A stretch of 64,000 nt of DNA from CBDFMR01 sp965249765 (lineage in GTDB: Bacteria; Bacteroidota; Bacteroidia; Chitinophagales; Saprospiraceae): the NCBI GenBank assembly GCA_965249765.1, contig CBDFMR010000005.1, forward strand, positions 2,108,001 to 2,172,000, given 5' to 3'. Position 1 is the stretch's first letter, and each line of letters begins with the position of its first letter. The notes below the pieces were generated by a model, which saw only the letters and a program-made list of their open reading frames with translations, searched no databases and had not been told where the DNA came from. Made by a program: the position numbers and the translations under genes. Below, in pieces: positions 9,105 through 18,205 of the stretch.

Positions 9105-9878
9105 TTAAAATACTCCCTTCATTAAACCACCATCTATGCCGATGGTCTGGCCTGTAACATATCTGGAAGACGGAGACAACAACCATAAGGCAAGTGACGC
9201 AAAGTCCGTAGGATCGCCCAAGATGCCCATTCTTGTTTCTCGTTCGAATTCGGTCCTGGCCTCGTCAACTGAGATGCCAAGTAACATGGACTTGCTCTCA
9301 AAAAGTCTTTCCATGGCAGGGGTTGCATGATATCCAGGAGCCAGTACATTCAGAGTAATACCCTGGTCAGCTATTTCCTGGGATAAGGTCTTGACAAATC
9401 CTACTACAGCCAGTCGAAGGGAATTGCTCAAAACAAGGTTCTCGATAGGTTGCTTGACTGATATGCTTTCGATAAAAACTACACGCCCATAATTGTGTTC
9501 AAGAAACAAGGGAAGAAGATAATGTGTAAATTTTACTTTCCATCTGAGGATACGTTTATACGCATCGTCCCAGTCGCTCATCTCGGTCTTTACAAATGAT
9601 ATTGCTGGCGGTCCTCCTGCATTGATCAGGACTCCCGATAATGGTCTTTCTCCTACCAATCTGACGAGTACTGACAAGGATGCATCGGTGGTAATATCTC
9701 CAGCAAGCATTTCTGTTTGATCCGGATAGTCTTCATGGAATGCTTTGAGTTTTTCTTCGCCTCTAGCATTGATGATGACATGGCCACCTTCTTTGATGAG
9801 CGATTCAGCAACAGCGCGACCAAATCCACTTGTTGCTCCAGTGACTATAAACAAATGGCCTTTGATATTTAAATTCAT
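9105..9878 (-). CDS. SDR-fold oxidoreductase lacking the canonical Tyr/Lys
   Basis: A 257-residue short-chain dehydrogenase/reductase. The NAD(P) loop TGATSGFG (13-20), INAGG (85-89) and the C-terminal GQTIGIDGG block are standard. The active-site region reads VLSNSLRLAVVGF: aligned on the following helix, the catalytic Tyr is Ser151 and the Lys is Arg155. Such LSN-type SDRs occur as a subfamily among bacterial 3-oxoacyl-ACP-reductase-like proteins, so it is probably a conserved variant and not a fresh mutation, with altered or no reductase activity. It is the last gene of the tdh-kbl cluster, 19 bases after the preceding gene. Confidence 0.8.
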   Translation of the reverse strand: MNLNIKGHLFIVTGATSGFGRAVAESLIKEGGHVIINARGEEKLKAFHEDYPDQTEMLAGDITTDASLSVLVRLVGERPLSGVLINAGGPPAISFVKTEMSDWDDAYKRILRWKVKFTHYLLPLFLEHNYGRVVFIESISVKQPIENLVLSNSLRLAVVGFVKTLSQEIADQGITLNVLAPGYHATPAMERLFESKSMLLGISVDEARTEFERETRMGILGDPTDFASLALWLLSPSSRYVTGQTIGIDGGLMKGVF

Positions 9879-9897
9879 ATCTCTTGAGAATTATTTC

Positions 9898-10212
9898 TTA
9901 TTCGATCATCCGATCTAAAAAATTAAAGGTCGTTTTTTCAAGTTTTGAAAAATCATCGTCTACATTGAATTGATCATGTAGAATCGTCATTAATTTTGCC
10001 TTACCTAGAGATCCAGAGTATAGTTTTTTCCTTTGTTCAATGATTGTCTCAAGTCGTGCAGAAGCAGTCATCTTCAAATAAATATCATGGATGTGATCAA
10101 ATTGATTTCTTGGTACTGTTTTGAGGATAATTCTTTGTTCTTCTTCCGTGAATTCAAAGTCTATGTAGGAAGCATAGATCAACAAGAAAGCATGGAAATC
10201 ACTCTTACTCAT
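9898..10212 (-). CDS. Small conserved protein, function unknown
   Basis: About 104 residues from the ATG at 10212 (MSKSDFHAFLLIYAS); a frame start at 10227 adds five Lys-rich residues and would overlap the kbl stop by 4 bases. It is predicted all-helical, with acidic stretches (DFEFTEEEQ) and no membrane segment or signal. The pattern LLIYASYIDFEFTEEEQ recalls TerB-like helical proteins, but this is weak. Its position between kbl and an SDR suggests co-expression with threonine catabolism. Confidence 0.55.
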   Translation of the reverse strand: MSKSDFHAFLLIYASYIDFEFTEEEQRIILKTVPRNQFDHIHDIYLKMTASARLETIIEQRKKLYSGSLGKAKLMTILHDQFNVDDDFSKLEKTTFNFLDRMIE

Positions 10213-10223
10213 CTTTTTTTTTA

Positions 10224-11417
10224 TCAAATCACGTTCAGTTCTTTTCCTGCCTTTATAAATGCTTCAATAGCCTTATCAAGGTGATGTTTTTCGTGGCCAG
10301 CAGAAATCTGAACCCTGATCCTAGCTTTTCCCTTCGGTACTACTGGATAATAAAACCCGATGACATATATTCCCAATTCGAGAAGTCTGTCTGCAAACTT
10401 TTGAGAGAGTGGGGCATCGTACAACATGATAGGGACAATGGCGTGGGTACCTTCAACAATGTCAAATCCTGATTGTTTTATTTCAGCCCTAAAGTACCTC
10501 GTATTCTCCTCAAGCTTATCGCGTAAGGCAGTCGAACTTTTTAATAAATCTATGACTTTAATGGATGCCCCTACAATCGATGGAGCCAATGTATTACTAA
10601 ACAAATATGGACGGCTCTTCTGCCGAAGTAAGTCTACGATTTCTCTCCTAGCAGCTGTGAATCCGCCCGAAGCACCCCCCATGGCTTTACCAAAGGTGCC
10701 GGTGATAATATCGACACGCCCCATGGCATCACAATGCTCCGATGATCCCCGACCTGTTGGTCCAGTAAAGCCGGTTGCATGGCAATCATCAACCATGACC
10801 ATCGCATCATACTTGTCAGCAAGATCACATATCTTATCGACCTGAGCAATGACACCATCCATTGAAAACACGCCATCCGTTGCGATCATTTTTCTTCGAG
10901 CTCCAGCTTCATCGGCTTCCTTGAGCTTTACTTCTAGATCGGCCATATCATTGTTGGGATACCGATACCTCTTTGCCTTACATAGCCTTATACCATCTAT
11001 TATTGAAGCATGATTAAGAGCGTCAGAGATGATTGCATCTTCAGCCGTCAAGAGTGGTTCGAAGAGTCCTCCGTTTGCATCGAAAGCAGCCGCATATAGA
11101 ATGGCATCTTCCATTCCTACAAACTCTGCAATCTTTTTCTCCAGTTCCTTATGAATGTCTTGGGTACCGCAAATAAATCGTACTGAGGACATGCCAAAAC
11201 CATGTGTGTCGATGGTTGCTTTGGCCGATTCTATGACATCGGCATTGGAAGATAGTCCTAGGTAATTGTTGGCACAAAAATTAACTACCCGACCTCCTTC
11301 CACGGTATCAATGTCTGCAGATTGAGGAGAAGTAATGGTTCTTTCTTTTTTATACAGTCCCGTTCTTTCCAGTTCGTCTAATTCATTCTGGATGTGAGGA
11401 GCTATGGATTTAAACAT
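10224..11417 (-). CDS. kbl: Glycine C-acetyltransferase (2-amino-3-ketobutyrate CoA ligase)
   Basis: A PLP enzyme of the alpha-oxoamine synthase family that splits 2-amino-3-oxobutyrate with CoA into glycine and acetyl-CoA. Length (397 residues) is that of Kbl. Visible motifs are FCANNYLGL, FDANGGLFEPL, the cofactor Asp/His in MVDDCHATGF and the PLP-lysine motif GTFGKAMGGASGGF. The threonine dehydrogenase gene sits 11 bases upstream, so together they turn threonine into glycine and acetyl-CoA. The operon context separates it from BioF and serine palmitoyltransferase relatives. Confidence 0.93.
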   Translation of the reverse strand: MFKSIAPHIQNELDELERTGLYKKERTITSPQSADIDTVEGGRVVNFCANNYLGLSSNADVIESAKATIDTHGFGMSSVRFICGTQDIHKELEKKIAEFVGMEDAILYAAAFDANGGLFEPLLTAEDAIISDALNHASIIDGIRLCKAKRYRYPNNDMADLEVKLKEADEAGARRKMIATDGVFSMDGVIAQVDKICDLADKYDAMVMVDDCHATGFTGPTGRGSSEHCDAMGRVDIITGTFGKAMGGASGGFTAARREIVDLLRQKSRPYLFSNTLAPSIVGASIKVIDLLKSSTALRDKLEENTRYFRAEIKQSGFDIVEGTHAIVPIMLYDAPLSQKFADRLLELGIYVIGFYYPVVPKGKARIRVQISAGHEKHHLDKAIEAFIKAGKELNVI

Positions 11418-11428
11418 GTAATGTAAAT

Positions 11429-12358
11429 TTATTTAGATAATTTGTTTAGCATGTCAGTTGTCATTTTCTCCAGATCATAATCGGGACTCCAGCCCCAATC
11501 CTTACGTGCTGCTGAATCATCAATGCTTTCACTCCAGGAAGAAGCAATCTCTTGCCTAAAATCTGGATTGTAGGATATCTCGAAATGAGGGATGTGCTTT
11601 TTTATTTCAGCAGCTATTTCTGCAGGAGTAAAACTCATCGAGGAAATGTTGTAGCCGTATCTGACATTGATTTGATCTTTGGAGGCTTTCATCATCTCGA
11701 TGGTGGCCTTGATTCCATCGTACATATACATCATGGGCAGTCTCGTGTCAGCAGCTAAAAAACACTCATACTTACCATCTGACAGAGCAGCATGGAATAT
11801 TTCTACCGCATAATCTGTCGTACCACCTGCGGGAATCGACTGGTAGCCAATAATACCGGGATATCTAACAGACCTTACATCAACGCCATATCTCTGATAG
11901 TAGTAATTGCACCACATCTCACCCGAGGTTTTGCTCATTCCATACACTGTAGTTGGAAGCAAGGGAACATCTTGTGGAGTATTCTGACGAGGAGTGGTAT
12001 TGCCAAAAACTGCAATGGTACTTGGGAAGAAGACTTTATCCAATTCCGCTTCTTTTGCAAGTTCCAATACGCTGATGAGACCGTTAAAATTGACATTCCA
12101 GGTCTTCTGTGGATTCCACTCTCCATTGGCTGATAATATGGCTGCCAGATGATAGATCTGAGTGATATTGAGGTCATGAACTATTTCTTTTAGTCGGTTA
12201 GAATTGAGGATGTCAAGAAAGACAAATGACTCATCTTGGCTTTCTTCGTCTTTGATATCAGATGCGATAACATTCTCGTTTCCTATTTCATTTCTTAGAC
12301 GTTGGGTAAGAACAGTTCCTATCTGTCCGGTAGCTCCGGTTATGAGTATTTTAGTCAT
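11429..12358 (-). CDS. tdh: L-threonine 3-dehydrogenase, epimerase-like (SDR) type
   Basis: A 309-residue extended SDR with GATGQIGTVLTQRL at the N-terminus, a catalytic YGMSK (Tyr-x-x-x-Lys) and RYPGIIGYQSIPAGGTTDYAV, the substrate-binding segment typical of the GalE-like threonine dehydrogenases known from Bacteroidota. It oxidises threonine to 2-amino-3-oxobutyrate with NAD+. Assignment is supported by the kbl gene just downstream. This is not the zinc-dependent Tdh of enterobacteria. A sugar-nucleotide epimerase is the alternative but there is no sugar pathway here. Confidence 0.88.
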   Translation of the reverse strand: MTKILITGATGQIGTVLTQRLRNEIGNENVIASDIKDEESQDESFVFLDILNSNRLKEIVHDLNITQIYHLAAILSANGEWNPQKTWNVNFNGLISVLELAKEAELDKVFFPSTIAVFGNTTPRQNTPQDVPLLPTTVYGMSKTSGEMWCNYYYQRYGVDVRSVRYPGIIGYQSIPAGGTTDYAVEIFHAALSDGKYECFLAADTRLPMMYMYDGIKATIEMMKASKDQINVRYGYNISSMSFTPAEIAAEIKKHIPHFEISYNPDFRQEIASSWSESIDDSAARKDWGWSPDYDLEKMTTDMLNKLSK

Positions 12359-12377
12359 GACTTCAAGTCTTGATTTA

Positions 12378-12827
12378 TCAAGAGAATGAAGGTAGCGAAT
12401 TGATGCTTTTATATGAAGACTCTGTGTAATTCATCTCAAAAAAGTACGAATCCTTCCCATTGGTTATGACCAGATATGGAACTTTAAGTGGAAGATTATA
12501 TCGTGCAATCTGATCTAGTACTTTTTGATTAATAGCAGTTTCAAATGACTTGCACTCTACAAGTATAAATGGCTCAATCGCTTTGTTGTATAGAAGGATA
12601 TCTACTCTTTTTGAGAATCCAAGTACATTGATTCCTTTCTCTACTTTGATGTGATTTAGAGGCCATTCTAGATCATCAAGGAAATAATGTAGCACCAGCT
12701 GCCTGACAAGCTCCTCTGGTTGTAGTATAATTTTCTTTTTTCTTACGGGGTCAAATACGACGCTTTTACCATCCTTTGATCTAATATCGAGGTGGTCGTG
12801 GTATTTCTCTAATGAAAGATTGAGCAT
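12378..12827 (-). CDS. Type I restriction R N-terminal-like PD-(D/E)XK protein
   Basis: A 149-residue protein with the fold seen at the N-terminus of HsdR subunits (HSDR_N_2 type). The PD-(D/E)XK residues are readable: Asp76 in RVDILLY and Glu91-x-Lys93 in FILVECKSFE, followed by a conserved QIARY-type segment. Standalone copies are common in Bacteroidota and their role is unknown; no HsdM or HsdS gene is nearby. Its ATG directly follows the stop of the 720-residue protein (TAGATG), so the two are probably translationally coupled. Confidence 0.75.
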   Translation of the reverse strand: MLNLSLEKYHDHLDIRSKDGKSVVFDPVRKKKIILQPEELVRQLVLHYFLDDLEWPLNHIKVEKGINVLGFSKRVDILLYNKAIEPFILVECKSFETAINQKVLDQIARYNLPLKVPYLVITNGKDSYFFEMNYTESSYKSINSLPSFS

Positions 12828-14990
12828 CTATGGTGTTGGGTTCTTTACCGACTCTTGATCTGTCGTGGTGCCACATTCCATTAAAAAGTGCTTAACATTT
12901 TCTTGATTATCGTTATGATATCCATCACATGTCCAGAATGGTATTACACTGATACCACCTTCCTTGATCTCATTGAGAATATCAATTTGCTCACCAATGG
13001 AAGCCAGCCTTGTTGAATCTATAAGAGCATCACCTATTACTATAATTCTTTTTTTATCTGTTGCCAAGATGGCTTCAGTAAGGGTATGGTAGAGCCCTTT
13101 ATTATCGAATACATTTTTACCTGCATCATTTTTGAGGATGTTGGACAAGGCGTTCTTTTGACTTTTTCCTGCAATAATCATCACACTAAGGTGTTTGGTT
13201 TGCCATACATCTATCGACATGTTGTAGGATAGCAAGACACTACTTATGGTTTTCGCCCAGGATATCTCATCAATACTGTCGGAGCGTCGATGTCCAACTG
13301 GCTCGATATTTTCATTGTCCATATACTTTATTTCATCCCAGTATTGAGTAGGGTTTATCATTAGTCTATCAAGATCCGATTTACTGATGGTGTTTATGGG
13401 GAATGCTGTAGAAATTAGGTCATTGTAGTCCTTGATCAACTCAAGAGATGAAAGGTTGCTTTTGTCACTCTTCATTATTGAGTCATAAAGCCCTTTATCA
13501 GTAGATTTTAAATTGACAAGAATGTCATGAAATTTCATTGACCTCTTAGCTGCGATTATTTCAAGACCATATTTTTTATGTTCCTTTTGTAGGTCATTTA
13601 TTGCATCTAGATCCGACTGTGAAGACGGAGTTTCAAGATGAAAAAATCGTCGTGTCATCTCAGTATAGTACCACAAGTTAAATGCAGAAACCCAAAGGTG
13701 CTGAGGCAGGTGAGTGAGGTCTTCGATTAACATCTGTATTTCAGACCGAAGATCTGTATAATAGGACTGCCATTTGATGCATTCATATTCAGTAGTTAAT
13801 GCAATATGTGCTTTTTTCAGCAGAGATATGAGTTGTCTCAATTGCAGCCTCTGTTTTTCTCTACTAATGGTATTGATAGGATATTCTTCCCCAAGTATCA
13901 ATGACTTGTTGATCTTGGACACATATGCCTCGAATGATTGCTGAGCTGATAATTTTATGTCATTAGCCAAATTATGGAAATTTACTCTACGCATCTCCTC
14001 TGCCACATATGAATCAGCAACGAGCGCACGATTATCGTACATTTCTTGGATAAGAGATACTACGATTTCCAAATGAGATTGAGTCTTTGATAGTGCGTCA
14101 AGATCAATACCTCGCATTTTGATTAGACCATCCTGCGATAGATTTTGGATCTGATCTTTAAGAAATTGCACAAGATTACTTTGAGCAGATGCATCAGATG
14201 AAAACGTAAAATTCGACGTTATTCCTGAGGATTTTGCAGAATTCGATCCATCACTTGGTCTCAGAAATTTATCTCGAATTTCCTTGACCTTGAAATTGAA
14301 GTTTTTGTTGAACTTGGCGTAAAAGTAGTCTCTCAATTTGGCCGACTCTTTTGTAAATATCTGTTCTAACTTGATTCCTCCGGCGATAAGTTCATTGAGT
14401 TTTGTCACTAGATCATCATATCCGGATTGAGAAACAAGTTTTGAAAGGGCTCGATCACTAAACAGCACCTTTCTATCATTTTCTGCAGACTGACGTGGGA
14501 GCATCTCACTTCCTTTCTTGATTCGACCAAGGATGAAGTAATACTCATTTTTAGTAAAAGTGAATTTTTGCGGATCAACTACAATGGCATTCTCAAGATG
14601 AGGATACATTTGCCTGATCGAATTTCTAGTATCAAGAATATCGAGAAAAGTGCGATCTCCAAATATTTTTGAATTGAGAGCTTTAATACCGTTTATGCTT
14701 ATGCTTTCACAGAGCGATATATCCTGATATGTCGACTCTAGAGCCTTGGTTTCTCCATCATTTTTACTGATGTTTCTCAGTCTATAATAATCAAGAGGGG
14801 TATTTGATAGGGAACAACAGAACTGATCATATCCTTGTTTACTAAGAGAATATTTTAGAGAGAATTCTTGCTCTACGGTGGAATGTATTATAAGTATTGT
14901 TTTTTCGCCAAATAGCAATTTGGACAAATCACTGTTAATGAAATTTTTACTAAAGACTGAGGGTGTTGTAGGAATGGTTAAAGTATCCAT
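12828..14990 (-). CDS. Unrecognised 720-residue protein
   Basis: I do not recognise this protein. It has no signal peptide or membrane segment. A hydrophobic strand KTILIIHST lies near residues 30-40. A long, probably helical middle (about 170-540) is rich in Gln, Leu and Lys with a Trp/Tyr-rich stretch (LPQHLWVSAFNLWYYTEM, near 440). The C-terminal third shows alternating strands and helices with HLSVMIIAGKSQ (near 620) and KRIIVIGDALIDS (near 660), which could be a Rossmann-like or receiver-like domain. No Walker motif, HNH or helicase motif was seen. A TATATTTG -7 box lies 26 bases upstream of the ATG. It is coupled without a gap to a PD-(D/E)XK protein. Confidence 0.7.
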   Translation of the reverse strand: MDTLTIPTTPSVFSKNFINSDLSKLLFGEKTILIIHSTVEQEFSLKYSLSKQGYDQFCCSLSNTPLDYYRLRNISKNDGETKALESTYQDISLCESISINGIKALNSKIFGDRTFLDILDTRNSIRQMYPHLENAIVVDPQKFTFTKNEYYFILGRIKKGSEMLPRQSAENDRKVLFSDRALSKLVSQSGYDDLVTKLNELIAGGIKLEQIFTKESAKLRDYFYAKFNKNFNFKVKEIRDKFLRPSDGSNSAKSSGITSNFTFSSDASAQSNLVQFLKDQIQNLSQDGLIKMRGIDLDALSKTQSHLEIVVSLIQEMYDNRALVADSYVAEEMRRVNFHNLANDIKLSAQQSFEAYVSKINKSLILGEEYPINTISREKQRLQLRQLISLLKKAHIALTTEYECIKWQSYYTDLRSEIQMLIEDLTHLPQHLWVSAFNLWYYTEMTRRFFHLETPSSQSDLDAINDLQKEHKKYGLEIIAAKRSMKFHDILVNLKSTDKGLYDSIMKSDKSNLSSLELIKDYNDLISTAFPINTISKSDLDRLMINPTQYWDEIKYMDNENIEPVGHRRSDSIDEISWAKTISSVLLSYNMSIDVWQTKHLSVMIIAGKSQKNALSNILKNDAGKNVFDNKGLYHTLTEAILATDKKRIIVIGDALIDSTRLASIGEQIDILNEIKEGGISVIPFWTCDGYHNDNQENVKHFLMECGTTTDQESVKNPTP

Positions 14991-15015
14991 GTAAAGAGAC
15001 TATATTTATTAACAA

Positions 15016-15023
15016 CAAATATA
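15016..15023 (-). promoter_or_regulatory. Bacteroidota -7 box (TATATTTG) before the 720-residue gene
   Basis: Perfect TAnnTTTG on the minus strand, 26 bases before the ATG at 14990. No clear -33 TTG. It may drive the cluster that runs to the SDR gene. Confidence 0.4.
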
Positions 15024-15099
15024 AATAAATTATATATGTGATTTCTAAATATCAGCCTCGAAGACTATTGAGAATAGAACTTTAACTATATAATGTCTA

Positions 15100-15684
15100 T
15101 TATTCTTCCTTTTTTTCTATCGGAACAATTCCGCCAGATACTTTCTCGCCATTCTCAAACTGATATTCCATGATGAGGTTTTCTTTGTCGTCATATTGCT
15201 TGAAACTACCGTGTTGTGAGCCATTATTAAATTCAACCCTTTTTTGAACTTTACCTGTGTTGAAATATTCATGATGAAGTCCATGACGTTTTCCATTAGC
15301 ATATTCCGTCGATGTGACAGGGCGTCCATTTTTGTATTCAGCAACGACACCGTGATATTCACCATTTTTGTATTTAGCTGTATTCGTTACTTGCACCCGC
15401 CGTCCAAAAGTTATTTGTTGGCCATTTAGCTGACCATTAACATAATGTTCGATTGAAGCTATGGTTCTGTCAGATGGATTATACTTAGTCCACATGCCAT
15501 TTTTAGCACCGTTTACTACATAACCGTCACTAATTATGGTCCCACTTTCTCCTTTTTGGTAAGCGTAGACCGCTCCATTTACATCTTCAGTTACAAATTC
15601 AGAAAGATCTACATTTCCAGTGTCCACAGGCTGGGCACATGATGCCATGATAAATAAAATTGATATAACAATCAGTCTATACAT
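15100..15684 (-). CDS. Lipoprotein with MORN-like YwqK-type repeats
   Basis: A 194-residue protein with a lipoprotein signal (hydrophobic residues 3-14, Cys16 in MASCAQ). The rest is a run of short MORN_2-like repeats of about 22 residues: NGAKNGMWTKYN, NGQLNGQQITF, NGEYHGVVAEYKNG, NGKRHGLHHEYF, NGSQHGSFKQYD. Proteins of this type are often labelled YwqK-family antitoxin, but no toxin is adjacent. Probable outer-membrane or periplasmic lipoprotein of unknown role. Confidence 0.7.
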   Translation of the reverse strand: MYRLIVISILFIMASCAQPVDTGNVDLSEFVTEDVNGAVYAYQKGESGTIISDGYVVNGAKNGMWTKYNPSDRTIASIEHYVNGQLNGQQITFGRRVQVTNTAKYKNGEYHGVVAEYKNGRPVTSTEYANGKRHGLHHEYFNTGKVQKRVEFNNGSQHGSFKQYDDKENLIMEYQFENGEKVSGGIVPIEKKEE

Positions 15685-15751
15685 ATTTGAATATTTTGAA
15701 ACATAAAAGTAAAGGAATTATGATATTTTCGCAAAAAAGATTTTCAGACTT

Positions 15752-17362
15752 ATGACGAACAGAGAAGTGGCAGCAAAGATTAGTCTGCTCGGCAAGCTAT
15801 TAGAGTTAAAAGGAGAAAGTCCTTTTCGTACCAAGGCCTATAAAAGTGCTTACATCATTCTAAGGAAATGGCCTGACTCTTTGGTCGAGATGTCCTTAGA
15901 CAATCTGCAATTGATCAGAGGACTTGGTAAGTCAATAAGCGAGAAGATTTTTGAATTGGGACAATCTGGAAAGATCAAGGACTTAGAGGATTGTCTAGGC
16001 GAGATACCATCTGGTGTGGTAGACCTCTTAGGAGTCAAAGGTCTTGGATCTAAGAAGGTATTGGTCTTATGGAAAGAACTCGGAATCAATTCTTTGGGCG
16101 AGCTATTGTATGCATGTCAAGAAAATCGCCTCGTATCACTCAAGGGTTTTGGAGAGAAAAGTCAGAATGATATCGCAGACAAGGTTTCTTACGCAATAAT
16201 GAGTCAGGGTAGATTCTTGTATGCAGATTTGGAATCATTGGCACAAGAAGTAATTGAAAAACTAGAAGCAGAATTCCCTGATGAAATTCATTCGTTGACA
16301 GGTGTAATAAGAAGGAAGTGTAACACCTTGACGCAGGTAGAAATCCTGACTTCAGCTAGTCTCGATACAGAAAGATATATCGACGAGATCAAAGAGGATG
16401 CTCGTTTTCCTACTGACATTCTACCACTGAGCATTATGACTACGTCTAAAGAATTGTTTGCTACAGAGCTTTTTAGAACAACCGGGTTGTCCTCAGTGGT
16501 GAATCAGATAACACTTGAGAACAAAACCTATCAAGATGAAGAAGAAATATTTGACGACATCAAGAAACCGTATGTCGTCCCGGAAATGAGGGAAATAGAA
16601 AGTATGGAGATAGAAGTAAGAGAAGAGAACTTGGTCACAATTTCGTCGATCAAGGGTCTTATACATTGTCACACTACTTTCAGTGATGGTGTCAATACCA
16701 TTGAGGAAATGGCAGCGGCATGCGTAGATCAAGGACTAAGTTATATGTTGATTACAGATCATTCACGATCTGCGGTTTATGCAAATGGTCTGTCCGATGA
16801 AAGAGTAATAGAGCAGATAAATGCCATCAGAGAGATCAATGAGAAACGCAGCGATATTGAAATCTTTGCTGGAATAGAATCCGATATTAAATCTGATGGA
16901 TCATTGGATTACGAGGAAGATATCTTGCAATTGTTTGACGTTGTAATTGCCTCTATTCATTCTGGACTCAATATGGACATTAAGAAAGCAACCAATAGAT
17001 TGATAAAGGCCATTGAAAATCCACATACTCGGATAATAGGTCACCCATCTGGCCGATTGTTATTGTCGAGAGAGGGCTATCCTTTGGATTACGAAAGAAT
17101 AATTGAGGCGTGTGCTATTAATGATGTTGTAATTGAACTGAATGCCAATCCACGCCGACTGGACCTAGACTGGAGGCAAATTCCAGGCTGTACTAAAAAC
17201 AATGTGATGATCAGCATCAATCCAGATGCACACAGTACCGCTGGTATAGAGGATATAAAATATGGAGTCTATGCTGCAAGAAAAGGAGGGTTAACTAAGA
17301 AGAGCTGCCTTAACACAAAATCAGTCGATGAGTTTCTTCATTGGATGAATAGTGAAAGGTAG
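15752..17362 (+). CDS. polX: PolX-type DNA polymerase/PHP phosphoesterase with lost polymerase site
   Basis: A 536-residue family-X protein: an 8-kDa-type N-terminal region with helix-hairpin-helix motifs (LIRGLGKSISEKI, LLGVKGLGSKKV, LKGFGEKS), a polymerase-like middle and a C-terminal PHP domain. PHP metal residues are complete: IHCHTTFSDG, LITDHS, FAGIESDI, ASIHSG, IGHPSGR and INPDAH. In the polymerase palm the usual GDID motif reads TQVE, so both metal-binding Asp are gone, and the third acidic site is also not found. The product should act, if at all, as a PHP exonuclease or phosphoesterase in repair. It meets aroC tail to tail. Confidence 0.85.
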   Translation: MTNREVAAKISLLGKLLELKGESPFRTKAYKSAYIILRKWPDSLVEMSLDNLQLIRGLGKSISEKIFELGQSGKIKDLEDCLGEIPSGVVDLLGVKGLGSKKVLVLWKELGINSLGELLYACQENRLVSLKGFGEKSQNDIADKVSYAIMSQGRFLYADLESLAQEVIEKLEAEFPDEIHSLTGVIRRKCNTLTQVEILTSASLDTERYIDEIKEDARFPTDILPLSIMTTSKELFATELFRTTGLSSVVNQITLENKTYQDEEEIFDDIKKPYVVPEMREIESMEIEVREENLVTISSIKGLIHCHTTFSDGVNTIEEMAAACVDQGLSYMLITDHSRSAVYANGLSDERVIEQINAIREINEKRSDIEIFAGIESDIKSDGSLDYEEDILQLFDVVIASIHSGLNMDIKKATNRLIKAIENPHTRIIGHPSGRLLLSREGYPLDYERIIEACAINDVVIELNANPRRLDLDWRQIPGCTKNNVMISINPDAHSTAGIEDIKYGVYAARKGGLTKKSCLNTKSVDEFLHWMNSER

Positions 17363-17462
17363 TGAAGAAAACGTAGAATTCTAGAGCTGGTCAATTCTCG
17401 TACTCTGATGTCGCATCAGATGATCAAGCATTGTTATTGCTACCATGGCTTCGACAATGGGG

Positions 17463-17530
17463 ACTGCCCGAGGGACAACGCAAGGATCATGTCTGCCTTC
17501 AACTTCGATATGTGTTTCAGTTCCATGAAT
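17463..17530. repeat. Source copy of a 68-base repeat within aroC
   Basis: Identical over 68 bases, in the same orientation, to 18073-18140. This copy is in its proper place near the 3' end of aroC, covering the THIEVEGRHDPCVVPRA segment. Confidence 0.9.
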
Positions 17531-18072
17531 GTCCACCGTACTTTGTTTCTGTGAAATTGTACTAGTAGGTTTGAAGGCAACTCTCAAAATGATGTCCATG
17601 CCATTGCTTATTCCTCCTTGGATACCCCCTGAGTTATTGGTCGAAGTTTTGATAGTATTACCGACATTAACAAATGCATCATTATGCTCAGACCCTTTCA
17701 TGCGGGATCCGGCAAATCCAGAACCAAACTCTACTCCCTTGACAGCGTTTATACCTAGAACCGCTTTCCCCAAATCAGCATGAAGCTTATCAAAAACGGG
17801 TTCCCCCAATCCTGCTGGAGTTCCTGAGACAATACAAGTGATTACTCCTCCTAGACTGTCTCCATCGGACTTAGCTTCGTCACTTATTTTTAATCGAACA
17901 AGGCTTTAGAACCATGAAAAGCATCTTGGAAGTCAGACCAATGTTTCATTGGACAGACTATCATGGATTCAGAAGTTTCCCGATGAGGGCATCGGACGAT
18001 ATTCTCTTGATCATTCAGGTTAAAGGATGCTCCATCTGGAATTTGTACGAGCCCTATTTGGTTAACGTAACC

Positions 18073-18205
18073 ACTGCCCGAGGGACAACGCAAGGATCAT
18101 GTCTGCCTTCAACTTCGATATGTGTTTCAGTTCCATGAATTACTGTCGAGTTTTGATAGTATTACCGACATTGCAGAACCAAACTCTACTCCCTTGACAG
18201 CGTTT
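18073..18205. repeat. Condensed copy of downstream aroC segments
   Basis: Composed of 18073-18140 (copy of 17463-17530), 18146-18172 (copy of 17641-17668 with one base missing) and 18174-18205 (copy of 17719-17750). The pieces keep their order and strand, but the sequence between them is missing. Confidence 0.88.

Noticed and set aside
12378..12827. Part of a type I restriction system
   Set aside because: No HsdM, HsdS or helicase part is present; only the nuclease-like domain.
15100..15684. YwqK-like protein as antitoxin
   Set aside because: No toxin-like gene is adjacent and the protein is an exported lipoprotein.
15703..15731. Additional -7 boxes before the MORN lipoprotein (TACTTTTA) and polX (TATTTTCG)
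   Set aside because: Each has a mismatch in the TTTG core, so they were not listed as promoters.
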